Assembly: GCA_021160785.1 (NCBI GenBank)
Contig: JAGHBX010000447.1
Location: 1 to 16,454 of the forward strand
Source of the DNA: Planctomycetota bacterium
GTDB lineage: Bacteria > Planctomycetota > Phycisphaerae > Sedimentisphaerales > Anaerohalosphaeraceae
Reading direction: 5' to 3'
Length of the DNA: 16,454 bases
This document shows positions 6,034 through 14,268 of the stretch, one piece after another. Every line of letters begins with the position of its first letter. Positions within the stretch are counted from its first letter, which is position 1. A program made the translations under genes and the position numbers. Below the pieces are notes generated by a model that saw only the letters and a list, made by a program, of their open reading frames with translations, ran no database searches and was not told the DNA's origin.

Positions 6034-8013
6034 ATGAAAAGAATGATTGTATTGTTGGTGTGCATAGCCTTTATGGCAGGCCCTGCACTCGTACAGGCGG
6101 GGGACGTTACGGCGCCCGGCGACCCTGTCATCGGTTTCCCAAATAATGGTGACGGCTCGCCCCCCACCGGTAACTGGCCCGACGGTGAACCGCCGGAAGC
6201 CGCCATCGACAATAATGCGGGCACGAAGTATCTGCACTTCGATGGAGAGATTGCGCCTGGAGCGGGAATACAGGTAACTCCGTCGCGGGGCAGTACCTAT
6301 GTCGGTGGTCTGACACTCACCACCGCCAACGACGACGACAGACGCGATCCGGCGACCTTTCAACTGTCCGGTTCGAATGACGGCGGTACCACATGGACCC
6401 CGATTGCATCCGGTTCTGCGAACCTACCTGGTGGCCGCGGGGAAATGGGTCCCATCATTCGTTTTGTCGAACTCGACTCGTCCTTTGTCCCGGTTGCCTA
6501 CACGAGCTACAAACTCATGTTCCCCACCATCAAAGATGTCGCCACAGGCATGATGCAGATTGCAGAAATTGAACTCCTGGAAGTCGGACCAACCGGCGGA
6601 TGGATGCCTTCTGTCGATGCCGGTCCTGATCAGGCCTTACTTCTGCCCGTCGACAGCCTGACAATGAATCCCACAATCGACGACTACGATTCAAGCCCCG
6701 AAGATCTCACCTACAGTTGGTCTCTCCTGGCGGGTCCGGCAGCGGCGGACTTCGGCGGTACCGAGAACAACAGTGATGCTGTCGTCACGTTCCCAGGAGG
6801 GGTTGCAGGGATCTACACGTTAGAACTGTATGTCATTGATGAATCCGGCAACGACGCCAACGATATTATCGAGGTTCACGTTTTTGGTCTGGATCCGGAT
6901 GATGATCTTGTGGGTCACTGGAAATTCAATGACGGTCCGGACTCTCTTATCGCCGTGGACTCGGTGGCGGACGGCACCACGGGCCTGATCGATTCTCGTC
7001 CGGAGGGCGGCGATCCTAACTGGATAGAGGGGTGGATTCCATCGGAGGCGCCGGACAACTGGGCGCTTGATTTCCTCGACCTTGGTTATGTCAAAGTAGA
7101 CCCCAACGATGCTTTACCCCATGCCGATCTCGATCAGGAGTTTGCGATTACAATCGCCGCCTGGATGAAGCCCCTCGACTGGGATGGCAATCGCCGAATC
7201 CTCCAGAAAGGCCTCAGCGATAATCAGTACCGTTTGCTGGCGGAGAACGATGCATTCAGATTTCACCTTGCAGGTGTTGGAATGCTGACTACCGCGCTTC
7301 CGACGACGGGTGTGTGGCACCATGTCGCGGCAACTTACGACCACTCAACGATGAAGATATTCTTTGACGGAGTAGAGGTAGCTTCTCAGGCAGGCGGCGG
7401 GAATATCGCCACCAGCTCCGATCCGTTGTATATCGGAACTAAGAGTGAGTTCGTCGATCCCGCAGTGTATCCTGGCGATTACTTCAACGGTAAACTGGAT
7501 GACGTTCGTATTTACGGCCGTCCTTTGACCCAGTCGGAGGTTCGCGATCTGGTGGCGATGGGCGCCAATGCCGCTTGTGCGATCGACTCGATTAACGCGC
7601 CGGATACGCTTGTCCTTTCGGTAGTGAACTACATCGATATCGACGCTGTCGTCTTCGATGCACACGGCGATACTATCAACTATGGATGGAGCTCCAGCGA
7701 TCCCGCCAATGTGACATTTGATTCGGCCTACATTGAAGATCCTCGTGTGACCTTTGAAGCCGAAGGTGTGTATACCCTGAGATTGACAATAGATGACGGG
7801 GTTTACGGCCTGGATGCCGATATCTACAAGGAGATTACGATTGCAGTGACTAATCCTACGTGTCAAGAGACGATTGATGCGGGCTTCACGATTGCCGGGG
7901 ATTTGAACGACGATTGCCATGTGGATTTTGCGGATGTGGCGATTATGGCGATCAACTGGGCAAAATGTATTACTCCCGGTGAAGCAGGATGCGAAAATCC
8001 ATGGGCGCAATAA
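6034..8013 (+). CDS. secreted modular protein: discoidin-like, PKD-like, LamG, PKD-like, dockerin-like
   Basis: 659 aa. ATG at 6034 follows AAGGAGAA by five bases. A clear signal peptide (basic MKRM, hydrophobic core, cleavage after PALVQA, about residue 22) sends it out of the cytoplasm. Domains by eye: a discoidin (F5/8 C-like) module about 23-185 with AIDNNAGTKYLHF and an IQVTP strand; a PKD-like Ig-fold 190-286 (VDAGPDQALLLP, YSWSLLAG); a LamG/concanavalin-like domain 292-507 (LVGHWKFND, ITIAAWMKP, WHHVAATYD, GKLDDVRIYGRPL); a second PKD-like region 520-605; and a single dockerin-like calcium loop with helix, AGDLNDDCHVDFADVAIM (about 622-640). It has no PEP-CTERM or C-terminal membrane helix. 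Discoidin and LamG modules often bind carbohydrates. The N-terminal module is homologous to that of the next gene. Confidence 0.85.
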   Translation: MKRMIVLLVCIAFMAGPALVQAGDVTAPGDPVIGFPNNGDGSPPTGNWPDGEPPEAAIDNNAGTKYLHFDGEIAPGAGIQVTPSRGSTYVGGLTLTTANDDDRRDPATFQLSGSNDGGTTWTPIASGSANLPGGRGEMGPIIRFVELDSSFVPVAYTSYKLMFPTIKDVATGMMQIAEIELLEVGPTGGWMPSVDAGPDQALLLPVDSLTMNPTIDDYDSSPEDLTYSWSLLAGPAAADFGGTENNSDAVVTFPGGVAGIYTLELYVIDESGNDANDIIEVHVFGLDPDDDLVGHWKFNDGPDSLIAVDSVADGTTGLIDSRPEGGDPNWIEGWIPSEAPDNWALDFLDLGYVKVDPNDALPHADLDQEFAITIAAWMKPLDWDGNRRILQKGLSDNQYRLLAENDAFRFHLAGVGMLTTALPTTGVWHHVAATYDHSTMKIFFDGVEVASQAGGGNIATSSDPLYIGTKSEFVDPAVYPGDYFNGKLDDVRIYGRPLTQSEVRDLVAMGANAACAIDSINAPDTLVLSVVNYIDIDAVVFDAHGDTINYGWSSSDPANVTFDSAYIEDPRVTFEAEGVYTLRLTIDDGVYGLDADIYKEITIAVTNPTCQETIDAGFTIAGDLNDDCHVDFADVAIMAINWAKCITPGEAGCENPWAQ

Positions 8014-8065
8014 CCTGTACCATAGTGATGTGTACATCCGACGTAACTTAGTTGTGCATATATAA

Positions 8066-8152
8066 GGGGCCGGGCATCCGGTGAGCGGCTGAATGCCCGG
8101 CCTCAATTATGTCTGAAATAAACTTGCTATCGAAATACCCGAAGCGGGTATT
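8066..8152 (+). other. two strong intergenic hairpins between the modular protein genes
   Basis: GGCCGGGCAT (8068-8077) pairs perfectly with ATGCCCGGCC (8093-8102) and can extend to 8066-8104 through one G-U and one G-C pair. Its loop can form an inner CCG/CGG. A second stem AATACCCG/CGGGTATT (8134-8141 and 8145-8152) with loop AAG follows and ends 18 nt before the next start. The first lacks a U tract, so it is not a standard terminator. It may be a processing or stability element that tunes expression of the two genes, or a partial terminator. No promoter of good quality is seen in the gap. Confidence 0.5.
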
Positions 8153-8170
8153 AAAAAGTCGAGGTCAGGG

Positions 8171-11100
8171 GTGAGTATGGTGGGAGTCTTTCTTGAACGA
8201 CAGTCGGAAGTAGCTGCTAAAGATTCGTGTAATGTCCGTCAACACCATATCGGCGCCTTCGCTGTGCGATGTGTTATGCTCGTGTGTCTGCTGGCGTCAG
8301 TTGCACAAGCACATGTGCACACGTTTGCGGCGCTCGGCAATCTCAGCATCCTGGCGATGGCGCAGCCCATGCAGGACATCACCGCCCTCGGCGACACCGT
8401 CAGTCCTTTTCCAACCGATGACTCGCCCGCAACGGAAAAATCCCCCAACGCAATCGACGACGATGTGAATACCAAGTACCTCAACTTCGGCGGGGAAGGC
8501 ACCGGATTTTGCATTACACCCGCCGAGGCTGGAACTGTGGTTGGAGGGCTGACCTTCACCACCGCTGACGATGCTCCCGAGCGTACTCCCATCCACTTTA
8601 TACTTTACGGTTCCAACTACAGCATTACTGGGCCTTTTGCACCAATATGGAGCGATGAAATAACCGATTTTAAACAGGCTGTTCCATGGCCCCCACTCAC
8701 TAAGAACGCCACACCCATACACTTCACAAACACCAAGGCCTATGACCATTACAAGCTTGTCTTCACCGCTGTCAGAGATCCAGCCGCTGCCAACAGCATG
8801 CAGATCGCCGAAGTCGAATTCCTCGGTGTCCCCGAGGTAGGCAGGCCTCCGCAGGTGAGTGCAGGAGACGATCGAATTGTCATATTGCCGTATACTACTG
8901 TCAAACTCGACGGCATTGTAGAATATTACGGTGGCGATCCGCAACTGCTTACGATGGAATGGTCCGTGCAGAGCGCTCCTGATGGGGTTAATTTTCAGGA
9001 CGTGGTCTTTGACCCCAACATTTTTGTTGAAGACCCGACGGTGCAGTTGCCGGCTGTTGGAGGACTCTATACTCTCAGACTCCTTGCTACGGATCAGGCC
9101 GGTGAAGGGACTGATACTCTGCAAATTGCCGTAGTGGAGTCCATGTGTCCGACAGGAGATATGGACGAGGACTGCGCTGTGGGTCTGTCGGACATGAAGA
9201 TATTTGCGGATTATTGGCTGGACGATTCAGGAATCGGTTCCACTCCCGGTGATTTCAATGGCAAAGACGGCGTTGACATGATTGACTATTCCCTGTTCGT
9301 TGAGAACTGGAACGCGGAGGGGCCAACGATAGTCATCAATGAGTTTATGGCGATCAATGACAGCAAATATCCGCTGGAAGAAGGGGAGTTGCTGGATGAA
9401 GATATGGATTCGTCGGACTGGATCGAATTGTTTAACACTACCAATCGGGCAGTATCTTTGAAAGGATGGTATCTTACCGTTGATCCTCTTGACCTCACCG
9501 GCTGGGAGTTTCCGAATATCACACTTGAACCCGGTGAGACTATTATTGTCTTTGCTTCGGGCAAAGATCGGGATGACCCGGAAAGTCAATTGCATACCGA
9601 CTTTGTCATTAGCAGCGAGGCGGGATACCTTGCTCTTGTCAAGCCGGACGGCGAAACCGTTGTGCATTCATTCTGGTATCCACAACAGTTCCCCGGCATC
9701 TCGTATGGCCTGACTGCAGTTGACGGAGATGCTTCGTCAACAATCGAACTTGTCTCCGAGGGAGCTGCGGCTTATGCAATTGTCCCCTCAGATGATTCGC
9801 TTGCAATGGATTGGGTCAGCCCGTCTTTCGATCATTCCGGCCCGGAATGGAAGAGTGGGAATACTGGAGTGGGCTATGATATCGATGATACGTATGACAG
9901 CCTTATCGGTCTCGATGTAATCGAAATGCGCGGCAACAACGAATCTGTGTATATTCGAATTCCGTTTGAAATTTCGGATTTGACCGATCTCCGGAACCTA
10001 GACCTGAAAATGAAATATGACGATGCTTTTATTGCATATCTCAACAACAGCATACCTGTATCCAGCGCTAACGCACCAATTAATGCGACGTGGAATTCCG
10101 GCGCTGACTTCAAGCACGACGACGATCAGGCAATTAACTTCGTAGACTTTCCGCTTCCTGAAGAGTATCTTTCGCATCTTCTGCCGGGTCAAAATGTACT
10201 TGCGATTCATGGACTGAACAAGGGGCTGACAAGCTCAGACTTCCTGGTCCTTCCCAAATTGACGGTTGAACGGGCCGGAACCTCGGGGATTAGCTCGATG
10301 GTCGCAGGATTCTTCCCTTACCCCTCTCCAAACGACACCAATAGTTCCGGCATTACCGATCTCGGCCCGGCTATTCGCAATGTAACTGAGAATCCGACTC
10401 CGCCGGCTCAAAATGAAGACCTTGTAATAACCGCTGAGGTTTCACAGACGTATGATCCCGTCGATACCGTCACTCTGCATTACCGTGTTCATTTCGACGG
10501 CGAAAATGAAGTACCCATGCTCGATGACGGGACCGGTCCTGACACAGTCGCAGGCGATGGGGTCTATACTGCCACCATTGGCAGTACCGCTTATTCGTCA
10601 GGGCAAATGGTTCGTTGGTATGTAACGGCACAGGATGGCGGCGGCGTACTCACCCGTGAGCCGATGTTTCTCGCCCCGGAAGATTCGCCTGAGTATTTTG
10701 GAACCGTCGTGACAAACCCATCGGTCAACACCAATTTGCAGATATTCCAGTATTTCGTCCAGAATGTTTCAGCCGCAGGCACTCGAACCGGCACACGGGC
10801 CTCGGTGTTTTTTCTGAATGAGTTTTATGACAATGTATTTATTCGGTTGCGCGGAGGCAACACCACGCACGGCCGAAAATTTGCATTTAACGACGGGTAT
10901 CATTTCCGGTTCGATGTCAACCAGCCCCGAGCCGATGAAATCAACCTCAACGAAAAAGGAGCCGAACCAACCTACATGCGTCAGGTCCTCTCATGGGAAA
11001 CGTATGCCTTGGCGCAGCAGCCAGCCAGCCTCTCCTTCCCCCTGCACGTCAGACGCAACGGAAGCTATGTTGACGTCCGAATCTTTGTGGAACAGCCCGA

Positions 11101-13747
11101 CAGGCATCTTCTCCGACGCGTTGGACTCGACGACAATGGCGCACTCTATAACATGTACAGCGATCTGGGCCAACTCGACGGTGAGCAGGTCCACAGAAAA
11201 AAAACCCGGCTCTATGAAGACGCAAGCGATGTCCTCGATCTCATCGCGGGCATCTCACCAAGCAATCCCAACCGCGCTGCATACATATTTGATAACGTCA
11301 ATATCCCCGCTGTCATCAACTTCCTCGCCGCCTCTGTACTCGTGCATGAAAACGACCATACCCACAAAAACTTCTTCATCTATCGCGACACCGAAGGCAC
11401 CGGCGAGTGGATGTTCCTCCCCTGGGACAAGGATCTTACCTTCGGAATCAACAACGGAATCAGCGGGATCATTGCCGATCAGGACTGGCCTGCCGATTCG
11501 CTGCGTTCGCCCAGCCATCCGTTCTTTGGCGACAGTACCCACCAGAAAATCGACTATCAGTGGAATCGCCTCACCGATGCCGTCTTAAAAACCCCCGTCT
11601 CGCGACAAATGTATCTCCGGCGGCTCCGTACACTCATGGATGAGATCCTGCAGCCTTCCAGTACGCCCCTGCAGCAGCGGTATTATGAAAACCGCATCGA
11701 CCAGTTCGTCGACCAGCTCGATATCGAACTCGGCGGCTCGGCCTTCTACAGCAACGTCGATGCGATCAAGACCCAGTATCTTGCGGTTCGACGAAACCAC
11801 TTCTATGTTAATCACAGCATTAATAACCCGGGCTATCCCGGCAACGCAGGCATCCCGGACGCACAGTCGCCTGTTACTACCGTCAATATCGGCACCATCG
11901 ACTTTAATCCCGTTTCTGCAAACCAGGATGAAGAATATATCCAACTGACAAACACCGCCGCCTATGCAGTGGATATCTCCGGATGGAAACTGGACAACGC
12001 CGTCTCCCACAGGTTTATCCCCGGAACGGTCATCCCCGCCGGCGGCTCTGTCTATGTCGTCCCCAATGCCAAGGCCTTCCGCGCCCGGGCCGTCGCCCCC
12101 ACCGGAGGCCAGCAGAGATTCGTACAGGGCAATTACCGCGGGCATCTCTCGAACTGGGGCGAAACCATCGAGCTTTTCGATGCAGATAATAATCTGGCGA
12201 CTTCAAAAACTTATGCCGGAAATCCAAGCGATGTTCAGCGCTATTTGAGAATTTCAGAGATCATGTATCATCCGCGAAATCCCGATGTCCCAAGCGCGTA
12301 TAATGACGAAGATTTCGAATTCATAGAGTTGAAGAATATCGGTGACAGCCCACTCACCTTATCCGAAGTCAAATTCACAGACGGCATAACATATGCCTTT
12401 GCCAACGGAGTTTCACTGGCGACTCATGGATATTTGTTGGTTGCAAAGAACCCCGATGCATTCTCGACCCGATACACTGTCCCGGGAAATGTTGAAGTGT
12501 TCGGACCTTATGAAGGCAGCTTGTCCAACGCCGGAGAAACGATAAAGCTCGAAGATGAGACCAACTCCACCATCATCGAGTTCGACTACAACGACAAATG
12601 GTTTGAAATCACAGACGGGCTTGGCTTTTCCCTCACGATCAAAGATGTTGACAATCCCGACCTTGACTCATGGGACAATAAGAGCGGCTGGTGGCCAAGC
12701 GCAGAGATCGACGGCTCGCCCGGCGAAGACGATCCCGATGCTGCTTTCGATCCGGATTCGATCGTAATCAGCGAGATATTGACGCATACCGACGACCTTG
12801 TATACGGCGACTGGATAGAAATATGGAACAAGACCGACTCGCCCGTATATATCGGCGGCTGGTTCCTTAGCGACGATCGGGACGAGCTCATGAAATACGA
12901 GATAGCTACCGGCGACCCACGCGCCACGATTTTGTCCGATAGTTATGTTGTCTTTGACTCTGTAAATGACTTTAGAAACCCCGGCGACCCGGGCTCTCAC
13001 GTACAGTTCGGCCTGAGCGAACACGGTGAGGACGTTTACCTTACTTCCGGTTCGGGCGGCGTACTCACGGGCGAATACAGCACCGAGCAGGAAAACTTCG
13101 GCGCCGCCGAAAATGGCGTGACTCTCGGAATGTATATCAAGACCGACCTGTCAGACGACTTTGTCCGGCTGCAGACGGATACCAAGGGCTATGCCAATAA
13201 TAATGACCCGGTCATCGGCCCTGTAGTGATAAGTGAAATTATGTATAACCCGCAGGACCCCGACCCCGACGCCGACGCCGAGTATATTGAACTGACAAAT
13301 CTCACCGGCAGTGAGGTTCACCTTTATGATCCGGCCAACCCGATAAATACATGGCAGATCAAGGGCGTAAGCTATGCCTTCCCGCAGGGCGTTACGCTTT
13401 CCGCCAACGAGACCATCCTGATCACACGCGGCGACCCGGCGACGTTCCGTACGACATACGGCATCTCCGCCGGTATAGATATCTACGGACCGTACAGCGG
13501 CAAGCTCGATAACGGCGGAGAAAAGGTAACGCTGATACAGCTTGGTGAGCCCGACCCGATCACATTTGAAGTGCCCGAAATACGAATAGACAGGGTAAAC
13601 TACAGTGACGGTTCGCATCCGGTGGGCACTGATCCCTGGCCGACCACTCCCGACGGCGGCGGAAAATCCCTGACCCGCAAAGTCTTAGCCGACTACGGCA
13701 ACGATTTGGCAAACTGGCAAGCCGACGACCCCTCGCCGGGGCAGTGA
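8171..13747 (+). CDS. giant secreted protein with discoidin-like, PKD-like, dockerin, CotH kinase-like and five lamin-tail domains
   Basis: 1858 aa from GTG 8171 (GAGG six bases upstream); ATG 8177 is an equal alternative. The export signal is set back, with the hydrophobic segment VMLVCLLASVAQA at about 35-47 after a long charged start. Domains by eye: discoidin-like 70-220 (AIDDDVNTKYLNF, like the preceding protein); PKD-like 227-323; a two-repeat dockerin-like module 325-383 (TGDMDEDCAVGLSDM, GDFNGKDGVDMIDY); lamin-tail domain 1 at about 386-507; a galactose-binding-like region and a Y-domain-like region 560-850; a CotH domain about 856-1217 with NDHTHKNFFIYRD and the metal-site motif MFLPWDKDLTFG (about 1081-1092). 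Lamin-tail domains 2-5 follow at about 1238-1354, 1360-1507, 1532-1657 and 1685-1857, with repeated ISEIMY, DWIEIWN/EFIEL and LSNAGETIKL signatures. CotH proteins in spore formers phosphorylate coat proteins; kinase activity here is inference. No C-terminal anchor is seen. Confidence 0.88.
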   Translation: MSMVGVFLERQSEVAAKDSCNVRQHHIGAFAVRCVMLVCLLASVAQAHVHTFAALGNLSILAMAQPMQDITALGDTVSPFPTDDSPATEKSPNAIDDDVNTKYLNFGGEGTGFCITPAEAGTVVGGLTFTTADDAPERTPIHFILYGSNYSITGPFAPIWSDEITDFKQAVPWPPLTKNATPIHFTNTKAYDHYKLVFTAVRDPAAANSMQIAEVEFLGVPEVGRPPQVSAGDDRIVILPYTTVKLDGIVEYYGGDPQLLTMEWSVQSAPDGVNFQDVVFDPNIFVEDPTVQLPAVGGLYTLRLLATDQAGEGTDTLQIAVVESMCPTGDMDEDCAVGLSDMKIFADYWLDDSGIGSTPGDFNGKDGVDMIDYSLFVENWNAEGPTIVINEFMAINDSKYPLEEGELLDEDMDSSDWIELFNTTNRAVSLKGWYLTVDPLDLTGWEFPNITLEPGETIIVFASGKDRDDPESQLHTDFVISSEAGYLALVKPDGETVVHSFWYPQQFPGISYGLTAVDGDASSTIELVSEGAAAYAIVPSDDSLAMDWVSPSFDHSGPEWKSGNTGVGYDIDDTYDSLIGLDVIEMRGNNESVYIRIPFEISDLTDLRNLDLKMKYDDAFIAYLNNSIPVSSANAPINATWNSGADFKHDDDQAINFVDFPLPEEYLSHLLPGQNVLAIHGLNKGLTSSDFLVLPKLTVERAGTSGISSMVAGFFPYPSPNDTNSSGITDLGPAIRNVTENPTPPAQNEDLVITAEVSQTYDPVDTVTLHYRVHFDGENEVPMLDDGTGPDTVAGDGVYTATIGSTAYSSGQMVRWYVTAQDGGGVLTREPMFLAPEDSPEYFGTVVTNPSVNTNLQIFQYFVQNVSAAGTRTGTRASVFFLNEFYDNVFIRLRGGNTTHGRKFAFNDGYHFRFDVNQPRADEINLNEKGAEPTYMRQVLSWETYALAQQPASLSFPLHVRRNGSYVDVRIFVEQPDRHLLRRVGLDDNGALYNMYSDLGQLDGEQVHRKKTRLYEDASDVLDLIAGISPSNPNRAAYIFDNVNIPAVINFLAASVLVHENDHTHKNFFIYRDTEGTGEWMFLPWDKDLTFGINNGISGIIADQDWPADSLRSPSHPFFGDSTHQKIDYQWNRLTDAVLKTPVSRQMYLRRLRTLMDEILQPSSTPLQQRYYENRIDQFVDQLDIELGGSAFYSNVDAIKTQYLAVRRNHFYVNHSINNPGYPGNAGIPDAQSPVTTVNIGTIDFNPVSANQDEEYIQLTNTAAYAVDISGWKLDNAVSHRFIPGTVIPAGGSVYVVPNAKAFRARAVAPTGGQQRFVQGNYRGHLSNWGETIELFDADNNLATSKTYAGNPSDVQRYLRISEIMYHPRNPDVPSAYNDEDFEFIELKNIGDSPLTLSEVKFTDGITYAFANGVSLATHGYLLVAKNPDAFSTRYTVPGNVEVFGPYEGSLSNAGETIKLEDETNSTIIEFDYNDKWFEITDGLGFSLTIKDVDNPDLDSWDNKSGWWPSAEIDGSPGEDDPDAAFDPDSIVISEILTHTDDLVYGDWIEIWNKTDSPVYIGGWFLSDDRDELMKYEIATGDPRATILSDSYVVFDSVNDFRNPGDPGSHVQFGLSEHGEDVYLTSGSGGVLTGEYSTEQENFGAAENGVTLGMYIKTDLSDDFVRLQTDTKGYANNNDPVIGPVVISEIMYNPQDPDPDADAEYIELTNLTGSEVHLYDPANPINTWQIKGVSYAFPQGVTLSANETILITRGDPATFRTTYGISAGIDIYGPYSGKLDNGGEKVTLIQLGEPDPITFEVPEIRIDRVNYSDGSHPVGTDPWPTTPDGGGKSLTRKVLADYGNDLANWQADDPSPGQ

Positions 13748-14073
13748 CGCAAGAATCTGACCCAGCTTTGCAATTGATGTCGTTGTCCGATCCTGCACAT
13801 GTTGCCCAAGACCCCAAGCCGGTCCATTTTGCTGAGGCTGTTTGGACGGGCAAATTATGGATATATTCAAGCAGGTTTTCTCAGGAAATCAAGATCCATT
13901 TAGAGAATTCCATCAGAATGGGTTAATCTACCCTTGTGGATAGGCGCAAAAAGCGCAATTTCTGCAATTTTCTTGTGGCCACAGATTGCCTCAAGGGGCA
14001 TTGGTTGGCTTGGTATGTCTTTGCCCGTCTTTTGTAAGTACTGCATGTGCAGGATGTTACGGTGGTTTTTTTC
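13748..14073. other. AT-richer spacer with short palindromes, no gene
   Basis: No supportable coding sequence. TGTGGCCACA is a perfect palindrome at 13974-13983, and CTGCA-TG-TGCAG at 14041-14052 is a near-palindrome 21 nt before a strong -35 box, an operator-like place. A weak GCGC-AAAAA-GCGC hairpin lies at 13944-13956. No terminator is visible for the giant gene upstream. Confidence 0.4.
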
Positions 14074-14102
14074 TTTACAAAACCGGATTCTTGGTGTATA
14101 AT
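14074..14102 (+). promoter_or_regulatory. strong sigma70-type promoter of the structured RNA
   Basis: TTTACA (14074-14079, 5 of 6), a 17-nt spacer and a perfect TATAAT (14097-14102). Predicted start is about 14109-14111. The upstream palindrome at 14041-14052 could hold a regulator. Confidence 0.72.
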
Positions 14103-14108
14103 AGGGCT

Positions 14109-14241
14109 GTAGAAATTGTATTAAAATTAAGACCAAAAAATTGAATTGGCATAGACGGGTAACTCCCGTCGAGATGCTGTGAACATCGTCGCCTTTCACA
14201 GGGGCACGTTGGAGCGTTTTGCTCCGCGTGCCCCTTTTTTT
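14109..14241 (+). ncRNA. candidate structured small RNA or attenuator upstream of the terminase genes
   Basis: A transcript of about 133 nt is bounded by a strong promoter and an intrinsic terminator. After an AU-rich start, three stems follow with no unpaired bases between them. P1: GCAT (14149-14152) pairs with ATGC (14174-14177) and encloses the hairpin GACGGG-TAACT-CCCGTC (14154-14170). P2: TGTGAA (14178-14183) pairs with TTCACA (14195-14200) around an 11-nt loop CATCGTCGCCT. P3 is the terminator stem from 14201. Flush stacking of three helices is characteristic of structured RNA. No family I know matches. It could be a free small RNA, or a cis-acting attenuator, since the T run ends 28 nt before the next gene's ATG. 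No antiterminator pairing was found by eye. Confidence 0.55.
14201..14241 (+). terminator. intrinsic terminator
   Basis: GGGGCACG (14201-14208) pairs with CGTGCCCC (14227-14234). The inner GGAGC (14211-14215) pairs with GCTCC (14221-14225) around GTTTT. A run of seven T (14235-14241) follows. It is a near-ideal rho-independent terminator. Confidence 0.85.
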
Positions 14242-14268
14242 GGTCTTTGGGTTATGAGGATTTTTATT

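Noticed and set aside
7345..8106. Minus-strand ORF of 253 codons over the LamG and dockerin-like region
   Set aside because: Antisense to well-supported domains, no recognisable motif or ribosome site.
10818..11588. Plus-strand ORF of 256 codons inside the CotH region
   Set aside because: Ser/Thr/Pro-rich out-of-frame shadow of the CotH domain.
13857..13943. 28-codon plus-strand ORF (MDIFKQVFSGNQ...)
   Set aside because: No convincing ribosome site or similarity; too short to support.
14179..14268. GTG 14179 as start of the small terminase
   Set aside because: The extension would encode the P2 and terminator hairpins and is Arg-rich non-protein-like text; ATG 14269 has a ribosome site.
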